A DNA stretch of 64,000 nucleotides, taken from contig PHBZ01000008.1 of NCBI GenBank assembly GCA_002840755.1, positions 1 to 64,000 on the forward strand, in the 5' to 3' direction. Positions within the stretch are counted from its first letter, which is position 1. Every line of letters starts with the position of its first letter. The stretch comes from Chloroflexi bacterium HGW-Chloroflexi-10 (GTDB taxonomy: Bacteria; Chloroflexota; Anaerolineae; Anaerolineales; Anaerolineaceae). The notes under the pieces were generated by a model that did not search any database, was not told the origin of the DNA, and saw only the letters and a list, made by a program, of their open reading frames with translations. The position numbers and the translations under genes were made by a program. This document shows, one piece after another, positions 44,899-53,548 of the stretch.

Positions 44899-45588
44899 AT
44901 GAAACACACTATTAAACAGATCATTTCCATTTTTATGATGGTTGGCGTATTCGTCGGGCTGTCCGGTTGTGGCATCGCGAAGTCCGGTACGACAGAATAT
45001 GATGAGTTGGTTGCATTGGTACAGGGAGTACAATCTGCGGCAGCCAATTTTCAATTAGTCACAGATACACAATATGCCAAAATTCAGGCTAAAACGCAGA
45101 TCACCAAAGATTATTACGATGCAGTCAACACCAGCGGCGAAGTATGGACGGGCAACTTCCGTTCACAGGCAGAGGCACTCACCAATATGTTAAATAATTA
45201 TCGTGACGAAAACGGACAGCCCTTAGACCCAACAAAGCTAAACTTGGACGAACTGCAAAATAAAGGAGCTTTACCTACAGACCTGGGCCAGGGTTTTAGT
45301 TTATATGTAAACGCTATTACCCAGGCGCCACCACCCGTACCTGATTCCGAAGTCACCATTGCTCTTGGCGATACTATTGATGAAGCAATGAACACCATTC
45401 AATTGGGTGGCACCGATTGGAATGACGCTGTTAAAGCGTACAATACCCGCCGGGCGCAGATCAAAGGCGAGATTGTGGCACGCGTTTCTGAGTTTTTTGG
45501 TTTCGAACTGCCAGTATCCTTCCCCTACTATCAAGGTGGCAATGCCGGTCAGCCTGTACAGAATCCGCTGGAAACCACTCAGCCATAA
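44899..45588 (+). CDS. LemA-family lipoprotein
   Basis: A protein of 229 residues with a lipoprotein signal; the lipobox LSGC places the lipidated Cys at residue 24. The rest is helical, with YDELVALVQGVQSAAANFQL early and the LemA-like block WNDAVKAYNTRRAQI followed by FFGFELPVSFPYY near the C-terminus. A GGAGAG ribosome site is 7 bases upstream and the gene follows the TPM gene by 21 bases, the usual TPM/LemA pairing. Function of the pair is not established; an envelope role is likely. Confidence 0.75.
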   Translation: MKHTIKQIISIFMMVGVFVGLSGCGIAKSGTTEYDELVALVQGVQSAAANFQLVTDTQYAKIQAKTQITKDYYDAVNTSGEVWTGNFRSQAEALTNMLNNYRDENGQPLDPTKLNLDELQNKGALPTDLGQGFSLYVNAITQAPPPVPDSEVTIALGDTIDEAMNTIQLGGTDWNDAVKAYNTRRAQIKGEIVARVSEFFGFELPVSFPYYQGGNAGQPVQNPLETTQP

Positions 45589-45619
45589 ACAAACAGGGTC
45601 CATATACCTTCTTGAAAAA

Positions 45620-45695
45620 AATACGCCAGGGTTGTTTCGATTACGTTTTGAAAACCAAGCATAACTGGAGGCCGTCAGCAACACCCTGGCGTATT
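45620..45695. repeat. Long-range inverted repeat after the LemA gene
   Basis: AATACGCCAGGGT (45620-45632) and its exact reverse complement (45683-45695) are 50 bases apart. This 76-base unit could fold as an RNA stem-loop at the end of the TPM/LemA transcript or be a miniature mobile element. T-richness after the right arm is limited. Confidence 0.55.
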
Positions 45696-45824
45696 GCCTA
45701 TATTTGTTTTGAAGAAAGCGATCAGTTCCTCAAGATTTTTACCAATACGCTGTCGCCAAAGACTTGTCTGCGCTAAATATGGGGGTCGCTTTAATTGCTG
45801 CGAAACATACTTGGGAGTGCCGAT

Positions 45825-45862
45825 GTCACCCTATCGCGCCCAGGAATGCGCGATAGGGTGAC
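45825..45862. repeat. Perfect 15-bp hairpin between convergent genes
   Basis: GTCACCCTATCGCGC and GCGCGATAGGGTGAC flank an 8-base loop. The hairpin is strong and lies between the LemA gene (+) and the large secreted-protein gene (-), but neither strand has a T-run after it. The rest of 45589-45924 holds no recognisable gene; a minus-strand frame of about 50 codons (about 45700-45860) is unassigned. Confidence 0.6.
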
Positions 45863-45924
45863 CGTCCTGCCCAGCATACCCCTCCTGATCAGTGGGAGTC
45901 TCTATTGGTTATATTCTGGAAAAA

Positions 45925-48900
45925 TTACTTGAAAATAAGTGGGAAGTAACTAAAGTTAAAATCGTCAGGCGAATTAACCAATGTAGTAAAACTCCAAAAA
46001 GCAGTACCCCTGCCATTCGAATAGGTTGTGCCGCCGTCATTCACGGCGCGGACGTGCCAATAGTAGGTGGTTCCGGCACTCAGCCCACTGAGTACTTGGG
46101 AAGTGTCGGTTCCATTGGAAGTCCAATTGCTGCAAGCATCGTCGTTGCTGGTGTCGTAACAATACTCGTAAGACACGCCGCCAAAACTGCTGCTCCAGCG
46201 CAATGTTGGGTTGGTAGATTGACCGGTTACACCATTGCTGGGAGCTGATTTATTAAAGGCGGCTGGGGGGGCAATAACAGTGGTGAAACGCCAGAATGCA
46301 GTACCACTGCCATTCGAATAGATTGGTCCATCACTATTAATAGCCCGGACATGCCAGTAGTAAGTGGTTCCGGTACTCAACCCACTGAGTACTTGGGAAG
46401 TGTTGGTTCCATTGGAAGTCCAAGTGCTACAGGCATTGTCGTTGCTGGTGTCGTAACAATATTCGTAAGATATAGCGCCATAACTGGTACCCCAACTCAA
46501 CTCGGGACTGGTGGATTGGCCGACCGCGCTGTTACCGGGAGCCGATTTATTAAAGTCGGCAGGCGGATTGACCAATGTAGTAAAACTCCAAAAAGCAGTA
46601 TCATTGCCATTCGAATAGGTTGTGCCGCCGGCATTCACAGCGCGGACGTGCCAATAGTAGGTAGTTACGGCACTCAACCCATTGAGTTCTTTGGTGGCGT
46701 TGGTTCCATTGGAAGTCCAAGTGCTGCAAGTATCGTCGTTGCTCGTGTCGTAACAATATTCGTAAGACACGGCGCCAAAACTGGTAGCCCAGCTCAGCAC
46801 AGGATTGGTGGATTGGTCGACCGCACTGTTACCGGGAGTCGATTTACTAAAGTCGGCAGGCGGATTGATCAATGTAGTAAAACTCCAAAAAGCAGCACTA
46901 TTGCCATTCGAATAGGTGGTGCCGCCGTCATTTACGGCACGGATGTGCCAATAATAGGTGGTTCCGGCACTCAACCCAATGAGTACTTTGGAAGTGTTGG
47001 TTCCATTGGAAGTCCAATTGCTGCAAGCATCGTCGTTGCTCGTGTCGTAACAATATTCGTAAGACACGGCGCCGGAACTGCTGCCCCAACGCAATGTTGG
47101 GTTGGGAGATTGACCGGTTACGCCATTACTGGGAGCCGATTTATTAAAGGCGGCTGGGGGGGCAACAGCAATAGTGAAACTCCAGAATGCAGTACCACTG
47201 CTATTCGAATAGGTTGTGCCGCCGGCATTCACGGCGCGGATGTGCCAGTAATACGTGGTTCCGGCACTCAACCCACTGAGTACTTTGGAAGTGTTGGTTC
47301 CATTGGATGCCCAATTGCTGCAGGCATTATCGTTGCTCGTGTCGTAACAATATTCGTAATATGCGGCGCCGGAACTGCTGCTCCAATTCAATGTGAGACT
47401 GGTGGATTGGCCGGTTACGCCATTACCGGGAGCCGATTTATTAAAGGCGGCTGGGGGGGCAACAGCAGTAGTGAATCTCCAAAAAGCAGTACTATTGCCA
47501 TTCGAATAGATTGTTCCTTCACTATTTATAGCCCGGACATGCCAGTAGTACGTGGTTCCAGTACTCAACCCACTGAGTATTTTGGAAGTGTTGGTTCCAT
47601 TGGAAGTCCAATTGCTGCAGGCATTATCATTGCTCGTGTCATAGCAATATTGGTAAGATGTAGCGCCAGAACTGGTACCCCAGCTCAGCACAGGACTGGT
47701 GGATTGGCCGGTTGCTTCGTTAGCGGGAACGGTTTTGTTAAAATACTCCGATTCCTCCACTGTGATAAAAATCCAATCCGTTTGTGAAATTCCATGTTCA
47801 TCAGTGACAGTGCAGGAAACCAGATAATGACCTTCTCGGGCATAATTATGCGTCTCATTGGAGTTGATCTGACCATCGCCATAATTGTACAGATAAGTCA
47901 GGTCGTCCCCGTCGGCATCATAAGTTGTCACAGAAATTGTAACTTCCATCCCGTTATATGAAACAGAGTCAATAGAAACTCTTGGGGCATAGTTACTTGA
48001 GGAACCATTATCGTACAAATATTTCAAAAGCCAATATGCATCGGCATCCATCTGGTCCTGGACACGCCTCATTTCCTCACCGACAATGTTAACGACGCCA
48101 TCATCTGGCCAATCCCGGTTGCGCCAATCCGGAAGCAGCGTATAGTTCACCACATCAAACAAGTGTTCTTCAAATGGCAAGGTGCGGGCCTGGACGTTCG
48201 CTTCATTGTAGCCTTCATTGTGCATGCCTTTGGCTGGGGTGTAAACACATTTACCGTCATCACCCTTATTGAGATATTGTGGCACCTGATTCGTTCCGCC
48301 GGATTCTACGCCATGAAGCCACACAGGCACAAAAATGCCGGTTTCGGTGTGCCCCAACAACACCCACATTGTCGATAGTCTTGGATCTTCATAAGGCAGC
48401 ACACCCTGAACGATCATATTGGATACAGTATTGTCTATGGCTAACCCATCCCGGCGAAAGAAACTAACTGCCAGGTGTTTCGCCGAAAGAGCAGTGCCAT
48501 TTCCATTATTGTAAATCAAGGATCCTATTACATCTCGCCCAACATTGTAGCGATCAGTGATCCAAAGATCATCAGTACCATCATTATTAAAATGACCAGG
48601 TGCGTTGGCTCGCACTACCCATCCGGAAAGAGATACATCCGTGCCGGTCGCGTAATTGCCATCACCATCCGCATTATCACCATCGATCCACTGATTGTTC
48701 CGGGCTGGCGCACGAGTATTGTACTCCCAATGCTGATCCAACCCAGTTTGGCTCTCCCATAAGACAGCCTCTCCATCAACATCGATAAAATTGTTATGCG
48801 TTGAAAGATTCGTCATCTCATTCAGGAACTCTCGTACCTGGTTTACGGTGCTGTAGTATCCCAACGCTTGATGGTTAAGCAATTGCCAACCGCTGCTATC

Positions 48901-49473
48901 AAGCACATTCCATCCAACAGCCAGCCCTTGGGAATTCAGACCCTGACGAACCGACTCATCGGGAGAATCATTCGCAGGTCCCATTCCCAGGAAACTATAC
49001 TCGGTCAGGCCTAGCCCTGAATAATATTCAACACCTGAGATAAAATATTTTAAATCATTTGTCTCGTCAATCTCATTGCGTAGTTTCCACAGCAAAGGTC
49101 GGCCATCGACAGTGACGTCGCCATCGGCAACACCAGCGACACACTCATCGGCATATGATTTTTCTGAAAATGCTTGTCCAAACTCTGGCGTGGTGGATTC
49201 CCCGCTTGAAAAGTCAATAGCAGCGGTTTTGCTTGGTTGGGATATCCATTCCTGACCATACTCAAAATCGGCATTCAAGTCTCTCCCTGCAGGATAATTT
49301 GCTATAAATAACCAGCCAGTGGGATTATCCAACATTTCTGTTAAAGTTATGGATGATGTGTAACACACACACAAATTCAACATTGCCACGGATACCAACG
49401 CCATAGCTAGTTTAACAAAAGAACCCCCATTTTCTTTTCTCTTCCAAGCCATTCTTCCACTATTAGTTGCCAT
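45925..49473 (-). CDS. Secreted Ntn-hydrolase-like protein with PKD domain and six fibronectin-III-like repeats
   Basis: A protein of 1182 residues. The signal peptide covers about 1-41. The N-terminal domain (about 45-500) resembles Ntn-type Cys hydrolases (C45/C69 group), with Cys111 in YADECVAGVADGDVTVDGRP as the likely self-exposed nucleophile. A PKD-like domain follows at about 505-575 (YNYGDGQINSNETHNY). Next come six modules of exactly 99 residues, each with the signature YCYDTSND.ACSNW and YYWH(V/I)RA. The C-terminus is SYFPLIFK. Such an enzyme could cleave an amide or peptide bond outside the cell, with the repeats as spacer or binding modules. No upstream ribosome site is strong. 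Confidence 0.7.
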   Translation of the reverse strand: MATNSGRMAWKRKENGGSFVKLAMALVSVAMLNLCVCYTSSITLTEMLDNPTGWLFIANYPAGRDLNADFEYGQEWISQPSKTAAIDFSSGESTTPEFGQAFSEKSYADECVAGVADGDVTVDGRPLLWKLRNEIDETNDLKYFISGVEYYSGLGLTEYSFLGMGPANDSPDESVRQGLNSQGLAVGWNVLDSSGWQLLNHQALGYYSTVNQVREFLNEMTNLSTHNNFIDVDGEAVLWESQTGLDQHWEYNTRAPARNNQWIDGDNADGDGNYATGTDVSLSGWVVRANAPGHFNNDGTDDLWITDRYNVGRDVIGSLIYNNGNGTALSAKHLAVSFFRRDGLAIDNTVSNMIVQGVLPYEDPRLSTMWVLLGHTETGIFVPVWLHGVESGGTNQVPQYLNKGDDGKCVYTPAKGMHNEGYNEANVQARTLPFEEHLFDVVNYTLLPDWRNRDWPDDGVVNIVGEEMRRVQDQMDADAYWLLKYLYDNGSSSNYAPRVSIDSVSYNGMEVTISVTTYDADGDDLTYLYNYGDGQINSNETHNYAREGHYLVSCTVTDEHGISQTDWIFITVEESEYFNKTVPANEATGQSTSPVLSWGTSSGATSYQYCYDTSNDNACSNWTSNGTNTSKILSGLSTGTTYYWHVRAINSEGTIYSNGNSTAFWRFTTAVAPPAAFNKSAPGNGVTGQSTSLTLNWSSSSGAAYYEYCYDTSNDNACSNWASNGTNTSKVLSGLSAGTTYYWHIRAVNAGGTTYSNSSGTAFWSFTIAVAPPAAFNKSAPSNGVTGQSPNPTLRWGSSSGAVSYEYCYDTSNDDACSNWTSNGTNTSKVLIGLSAGTTYYWHIRAVNDGGTTYSNGNSAAFWSFTTLINPPADFSKSTPGNSAVDQSTNPVLSWATSFGAVSYEYCYDTSNDDTCSTWTSNGTNATKELNGLSAVTTYYWHVRAVNAGGTTYSNGNDTAFWSFTTLVNPPADFNKSAPGNSAVGQSTSPELSWGTSYGAISYEYCYDTSNDNACSTWTSNGTNTSQVLSGLSTGTTYYWHVRAINSDGPIYSNGSGTAFWRFTTVIAPPAAFNKSAPSNGVTGQSTNPTLRWSSSFGGVSYEYCYDTSNDDACSNWTSNGTDTSQVLSGLSAGTTYYWHVRAVNDGGTTYSNGRGTAFWSFTTLVNSPDDFNFSYFPLIFK
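45958..47739 (-). repeat. Six tandem 297-bp repeats encoding fibronectin-III-like modules
   Basis: Equivalent codons (the Asn of FNKSAP or its match) lie at 47737, 47440, 47143, 46846 (Ser), 46549 and 46252, and the phase ends at 45955. Every step is exactly 297 bases, with no insertion or deletion. The high DNA similarity and constant length indicate recent duplication or ongoing conversion. Confidence 0.85.
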
Positions 49474-49797
49474 AGCAGATCTTTTTACAACCAGCTTGAA
49501 CGAATCGAATATGTAAATTGATTATACAACTTTCAACAATTAAAATATATACACTCGGAGGACAAATGCACAGTTTCCACAAGATTAATTTGCAAAAAAA
49601 TCAATATTTGTAATGCCGGATATAGAGACCTTATGGTCCATAAACCTCTCACCGATGTTCTCATCAAACCGGCAGGTCTGGGCGGTGATGAACATTGAAG
49701 ATAAATACGTCCATGTGGTCAATATACTTGATGTAGTTTACGGAAAGGCCCTCTGATTCAAACCAATTTCATCAAAAGATATAGAAAATCTAAAATG

Positions 49798-49817
49798 AGC
49801 CGTAAAAACGGCTTTTT
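49798..49817 (+). terminator. Terminator-like hairpin
   Basis: AGCCGT-AAAA-ACGGCT is followed by TTTT. The stem is short (6 bp) but the layout is canonical. No intact plus-strand gene lies upstream, so it may be left over from a lost gene. Confidence 0.5.
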
Positions 49818-49825
49818 CTATTTAA

Positions 49826-49942
49826 CTAACCGGTCAGGTTATTCCTACGGAAATGGTAATTACTTCACTTGTTGCCACTATCCTATCGATTGTGTTGATC
49901 GTCATTGTATCCTTATCCAAGTTTGAGAAAATGGAATTTTAG
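49826..49942 (+). pseudogene. Possible C-terminal remnant of an ABC-2-type permease
   Basis: A 38-codon frame between two stops reads PTEMVITSLVATILSIVLIV then SLSKFEKMEF. This is a transmembrane helix with the kind of charged ending seen at the C-terminus of ABC-2 permeases. There is no start codon and no upstream match, so if real it is a fragment. Confidence 0.3.
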
Positions 49943-50001
49943 AGATGAAAAATAAAATCATTTTTATCTAAAAAACTCTTTTCATCATAAATTATTAATT
50001 G

Positions 50002-50039
50002 TTGTATTAAAGAAAAACATTGCTATACTTTTAGTATAG
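50002..50039 (+). promoter_or_regulatory. Promoter and operator of the ABC transporter operon
   Basis: TTGTAT (50002-50007) and TATACT (50024-50029) are 16 bases apart. The inverted repeat CTATAC-TTTTA-GTATAG (50023-50039) covers the -10 box, a likely repressor site. The leader to the GTG start is about 85 bases. Confidence 0.55.
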
Positions 50040-50120
50040 TTAAGTCAAGGACAGGACGGCTTTCATCAATAATAATTTACGGCTCCGCATTTATCAAAGA
50101 ATATATGTCATGGAGAAATT

Positions 50121-51077
50121 GTGAATGCCCAGTCTCAAATAATCGAAAAAGTCCCCCCAAAAAAGAATTTCGAGAAAAAACCTAAGATTTCCGGTATACA
50201 GAAAAGGCAGATCAAAACTTTTCTGATTGCTTTAATGTTTCTTGCTCCATCCCTGATCATTTTTATTACATTTGTATTTATCCCGCTTATTCGGTCATTT
50301 ATTCTCAGCTCTCAATTAACAGATCCGATCGGCAGAGCAGTTGCTTTTTACGGTCTTGAAAATTACAAGAAATTATTTGCAACCCCTATCTTCCTGAACA
50401 GTTTATCCAGATCATTATTGTTTGTGGTATATACGGTCCCTAGCACGCTGCTGATTTCGTTATTATTAGCCCTACTGGGAAATTTAAGACTTAAGCAAAT
50501 TGCAATTTTCAGAATGATTTTTTCATTGACCATAGCTGTCTCCGCTGCCACAGCCTCATTAATTTTTATGGCCTTATTTCATCCAGCATTGGGAAATATT
50601 AATTACATTCTGAGTTTAATCGGTATTAAACCCGTTCCATGGCTGATAAGCGATAAGACTGCCCTAATCGGAATTGCCATTTGCGCTGTTTGGCTACAAA
50701 TTGGGCTTAACACTGTAATTATGTTGGCAGCCATGCATGGAATCTCAGAAGAATTATATGAGAGCGCTATGATTGACGGTGCAAATGCATGGAATAAATT
50801 TAAATCCATCACCTTACCGATGATCTCTCCTACCCTGTTCTTTTTAACTGTAATAGATGTAATAGCAGCTCTGCAGACCTTTACACAAGTCCATGTCATG
50901 ACGAGCGGGGGACCATTAGATTCAACAAATGTGATTGTCTATTCTATATACCGGGAATTTTATTTCAACGGAAAATATGGGTTTGCGGCGGCACAAGCGA
51001 TCATGCTCTTTTTGATAATGTTGACTTTAACCATCATCCAATTTACAGTGATTGAAAAAAGGGTGAACTACGAATGA
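50121..51077 (+). CDS. ugpA: ABC transporter permease, UgpA-like
   Basis: A carbohydrate-type (CUT1) permease of 318 residues with six transmembrane helices. The EAA loop is seen as EELYESAMIDGANAWNKFKS, which docks the ATPase. An extended charged N-terminus (about 1-30) precedes helix 1. The start is a GTG at 50121 with GGAG 5 bases upstream. It is the first gene of a three-gene operon with a second permease and a UgpB-like binding protein, so glycerol-3-phosphate or a related glycerophosphodiester is the likely substrate. No ATPase gene follows. Confidence 0.85.
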   Translation: MNAQSQIIEKVPPKKNFEKKPKISGIQKRQIKTFLIALMFLAPSLIIFITFVFIPLIRSFILSSQLTDPIGRAVAFYGLENYKKLFATPIFLNSLSRSLLFVVYTVPSTLLISLLLALLGNLRLKQIAIFRMIFSLTIAVSAATASLIFMALFHPALGNINYILSLIGIKPVPWLISDKTALIGIAICAVWLQIGLNTVIMLAAMHGISEELYESAMIDGANAWNKFKSITLPMISPTLFFLTVIDVIAALQTFTQVHVMTSGGPLDSTNVIVYSIYREFYFNGKYGFAAAQAIMLFLIMLTLTIIQFTVIEKRVNYE

Positions 51078-51913
51078 GCCAATCCTTTCAAGTAACTCGC
51101 ATTCTTAAATCAATCTTCTGGTATTTACTCCTGATCATAGCAGCCATCATTGTACTCTACCCAATATGGGCAGCCATCACGATGAGTTTATTAAGTGACG
51201 CCGAGTTTACTTCTTACCCGCCAAAAATGGCCCCAATTCATTTCAATATCGAAAATTATAAACACGCATTTGAACAGGCGCCGCTCGCCAGATACATGAT
51301 GAATAGTGTAATTCAATCAAGTCTGGTTATGTTCGGACAATTGATCACAGCAAGTCTTGCAGCCTACGCGTTTGCCTTTATTGACTTTAAATATAAAAAT
51401 ATTTTATTTCTTGTTTTCCTGTCTACCATGATGATCCCCTGGGAAGCCACGATTATTCCCAATTATCTTATGATTAAAAAATTAGGCTGGACAGATACAT
51501 TCCAGGGATTAGCGATTCCATTCATGGCAACTGGTTTTGGAACTTTTCTTCTGAGACAATTTTTTCTGAAAATACCCATGGAATTAAGAGATGCTGCCGT
51601 CATGGATGGCTGCGGTCATTTGCGATTCTTATGGAAAATCGTATTACCACTGGGCAGACCAGCATTAGGGACATTGGCCATATATAGTTTTTTGCAAACA
51701 TATAACCAGTATTTATGGCCACTATTGATCACCAACAACGTAAACATGCGTACGGTACAAATAGGAATTAAGTTATTGCAGGATGAAGAAAGGTTTAGCT
51801 TTAACATAGTGATGGCTGGTATTGTTTTAATTTTGATCCCAACATTTACATTATTTGTTTTTAGCAATAAACAACTTATCCGCGGCTTAACCGCCGGTGC
51901 TGTAAAGGGATAA
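51074..51913 (+). CDS. ugpE: ABC transporter permease, UgpE-like
   Basis: The second CUT1-type permease, 279 residues, six transmembrane helices. It has the MalG-like opening ILYPIWAAITMSL and the EAA loop MELRDAAVMDGCGHLRFLWK. Its ATG overlaps the ugpA-like stop by 4 bases. Motifs and length fit UgpE/MalG relatives. It pairs with the preceding permease to form the membrane channel. Confidence 0.85.
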   Translation: MSQSFQVTRILKSIFWYLLLIIAAIIVLYPIWAAITMSLLSDAEFTSYPPKMAPIHFNIENYKHAFEQAPLARYMMNSVIQSSLVMFGQLITASLAAYAFAFIDFKYKNILFLVFLSTMMIPWEATIIPNYLMIKKLGWTDTFQGLAIPFMATGFGTFLLRQFFLKIPMELRDAAVMDGCGHLRFLWKIVLPLGRPALGTLAIYSFLQTYNQYLWPLLITNNVNMRTVQIGIKLLQDEERFSFNIVMAGIVLILIPTFTLFVFSNKQLIRGLTAGAVKG

Positions 51914-51963
51914 TTTATTTATCCATTCCAATTTGTTCCACTCATATTTTCGAAGGAGGAGAA

Positions 51964-53394
51964 ATGAAGAAGTCACTGTTTTTAATCATGGTATTCGTCA
52001 TGGTTCTATCAGCATGTACGCCTACGGCCACACCCGTTGCCCCAACGGCAGAATCCGTAGCGCCTGTTGTAGTACCTGCGACACCCGTTCCTGAAGAACC
52101 AACCCAACCACCCCCACCCGCAGAGCCTGGAATTACAAAAGTTAATTTCTGGCACAGTATGGCTGGCGATATTGGGGGAAAAGCAATCCCGCAGATGACC
52201 AATGATTTCAACGCTTCCCAGGACAGCTGCTATGTTGTTTACACCTTTCAAGGATCTTATGATGATTCCCTGAATAAATTAAAAGCTGGATTACAGAGTA
52301 AAGATACTCCAACAGTAATACAGCTATTTGATATCGGCACACGGTTGATGGTCGATTTGGACGTTGCAACCCCGGTTCAAGACTTCATCGATGCTGAGAA
52401 TTATGATGTTTCAGACCTCGAACCCAATGTTTTGGCATATTACACCGTAAATGGCAAACAATACTCAATGCCATTTAATTCTTCAACACCCATGCTCTAT
52501 TTCAACAAGGATATGTTTGTAGCCGCCGGGCTGGATCCGGAAAATCCGCCGCGAACTTTTGATGAATTTACGGAAGCTGCAAGAAAATTAACCGTCAAGG
52601 ATGCTGCCGGAACCACATCTGTTTACGGTGGTGCATTTGCTATTTACGGATGGTTCTTTGAACAATTCCTTGCAGTTTCGGGTGGATTGTATGCCGATAA
52701 CGGGAATGGCCGGGAAGCTGCGGCAACCGCTGCGACATTTAACAGTCCTGAAGGGGTAAGAATCCTGGAATGGTGGAAAGCCATGGTCGATGAGGGTATT
52801 CTAGCGAATTATGGCCGTCCAACTGTAGATACCCGCAATGCATTTCTAGCGGGCCAAACCGCCATGTTCATCGATTCCACTGCTGTTTTAAGAGGTATGA
52901 TGGATAGTTCGGCTGGAAAATTTGAGATTGGTACCGCGTTCCTGCCGCGTCCAAATGAGGAAGCATTAACCAAATTTGGTACAGTAATTGGCGGCGGTTC
53001 ATTGTGGATTATCAAAGATAGACCAGAAACTGAAAAGGCCTGCGCCTGGGAGTACATTAAGTTTATGGCTTCTGCTCCACAACAGGCTTATTGGCAGACA
53101 ATGTCGGGATATTTCCCGATTCGAAAGTCTGCGTATGAGGAACAACTGGCTATTGATTGGACCACCAAATACCCTCCATTCAATACCGCAATTGACCAGT
53201 TGCATGCTGCCCCCAACAACCTGTTTACAAACGGCGGTTTGATTGGTGTATTTCCTGAAGCCCGGCAGACCATTGAAGGTGCCATTGAAGAGGTTCTGGC
53301 TGGAAAAACAACTCCTCAGGAAGCATTAGATAAAGCGGCCGAATCGGTCACCTCCGCCATTGTTGAATACAACCTTTCAATGGGTATTAAATAA
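51964..53394 (+). CDS. ugpB: Substrate-binding lipoprotein, UgpB-like
   Basis: A solute-binding lipoprotein of 476 residues. Signal and lipobox LSAC put the lipidated Cys at 18, followed by a Pro/Thr-rich linker (about 19-55). Blocks match UgpB of E. coli: VNFWHSMAGDIGGKAI, MPFNSSTPMLYFNKD, AGLDPENPPRTFDEF, IGGGSLWII, TMSGYFPIRKSAY and AGKTTPQEALDKA. It would capture sn-glycerol-3-phosphate or glycerophosphodiesters outside the cell. GGAGGAG stands 4 bases before the ATG. A strong terminator follows. Confidence 0.85.
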   Translation: MKKSLFLIMVFVMVLSACTPTATPVAPTAESVAPVVVPATPVPEEPTQPPPPAEPGITKVNFWHSMAGDIGGKAIPQMTNDFNASQDSCYVVYTFQGSYDDSLNKLKAGLQSKDTPTVIQLFDIGTRLMVDLDVATPVQDFIDAENYDVSDLEPNVLAYYTVNGKQYSMPFNSSTPMLYFNKDMFVAAGLDPENPPRTFDEFTEAARKLTVKDAAGTTSVYGGAFAIYGWFFEQFLAVSGGLYADNGNGREAAATAATFNSPEGVRILEWWKAMVDEGILANYGRPTVDTRNAFLAGQTAMFIDSTAVLRGMMDSSAGKFEIGTAFLPRPNEEALTKFGTVIGGGSLWIIKDRPETEKACAWEYIKFMASAPQQAYWQTMSGYFPIRKSAYEEQLAIDWTTKYPPFNTAIDQLHAAPNNLFTNGGLIGVFPEARQTIEGAIEEVLAGKTTPQEALDKAAESVTSAIVEYNLSMGIK

Positions 53395-53420
53395 AGCTCA
53401 AAGAAAATTTTGAATTAATC

Positions 53421-53449
53421 AAAAGGGAGCTGCCAGGCAGCTCCCTTTT
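53421..53449 (+). terminator. Rho-independent terminator of the ugp-like operon
   Basis: A perfect 12-bp stem AAAAGGGAGCTG / CAGCTCCCTTTT has a 5-base loop CCAGG; the right arm ends in TTTT. It lies 27 bases after the ugpB-like stop. The symmetry would allow function from both strands. Confidence 0.85.
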
Positions 53450-53533
53450 GCGTTTATATAAAGAAAGTTAATCTGTAAAACCTTCCTTTTGTTTTATTTC
53501 TCGTGAAAAATAAAATTTATAAACTTTTTCCTC

Positions 53534-53539
53534 TATAAT
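53534..53539 (+). promoter_or_regulatory. -10 box directly before the MalT-like gene
   Basis: A perfect TATAAT ends 9 bases before the ATG at 53549, so transcription would begin within about 3 bases of the start codon. No Shine-Dalgarno sequence and no good -35 box (TAAAAT at the right place) are present. Confidence 0.45.
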
Positions 53540-53548
53540 TAGACAATC

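Larger units (their letters stand above)
49474..50001. other. Decayed intergenic region
   Basis: About 530 bases with no intact gene. It contains a terminator-like hairpin (49798-49817) and a short frame that looks like the end of a membrane protein (49826-49942). Another minus-strand frame near 49670-49775 resembles part of an aldo/keto reductase only weakly. Confidence 0.45.

Noticed and set aside
46351-47787. A 478-codon plus-strand open frame rich in Gly, Ser, Ile and Val
   Set aside because: It is antisense to the six 297-bp repeats. Because the unit length is a multiple of three, an open antisense frame in one unit is open in all. It has no start context and no family.
49670-49775. Minus-strand frame with KYIDHMDVFIF then HHRPDLPV, reminiscent of an aldo/keto reductase
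   Set aside because: Too short (about 33 codons) and the likeness rests on one HRPD-type motif; could be chance.
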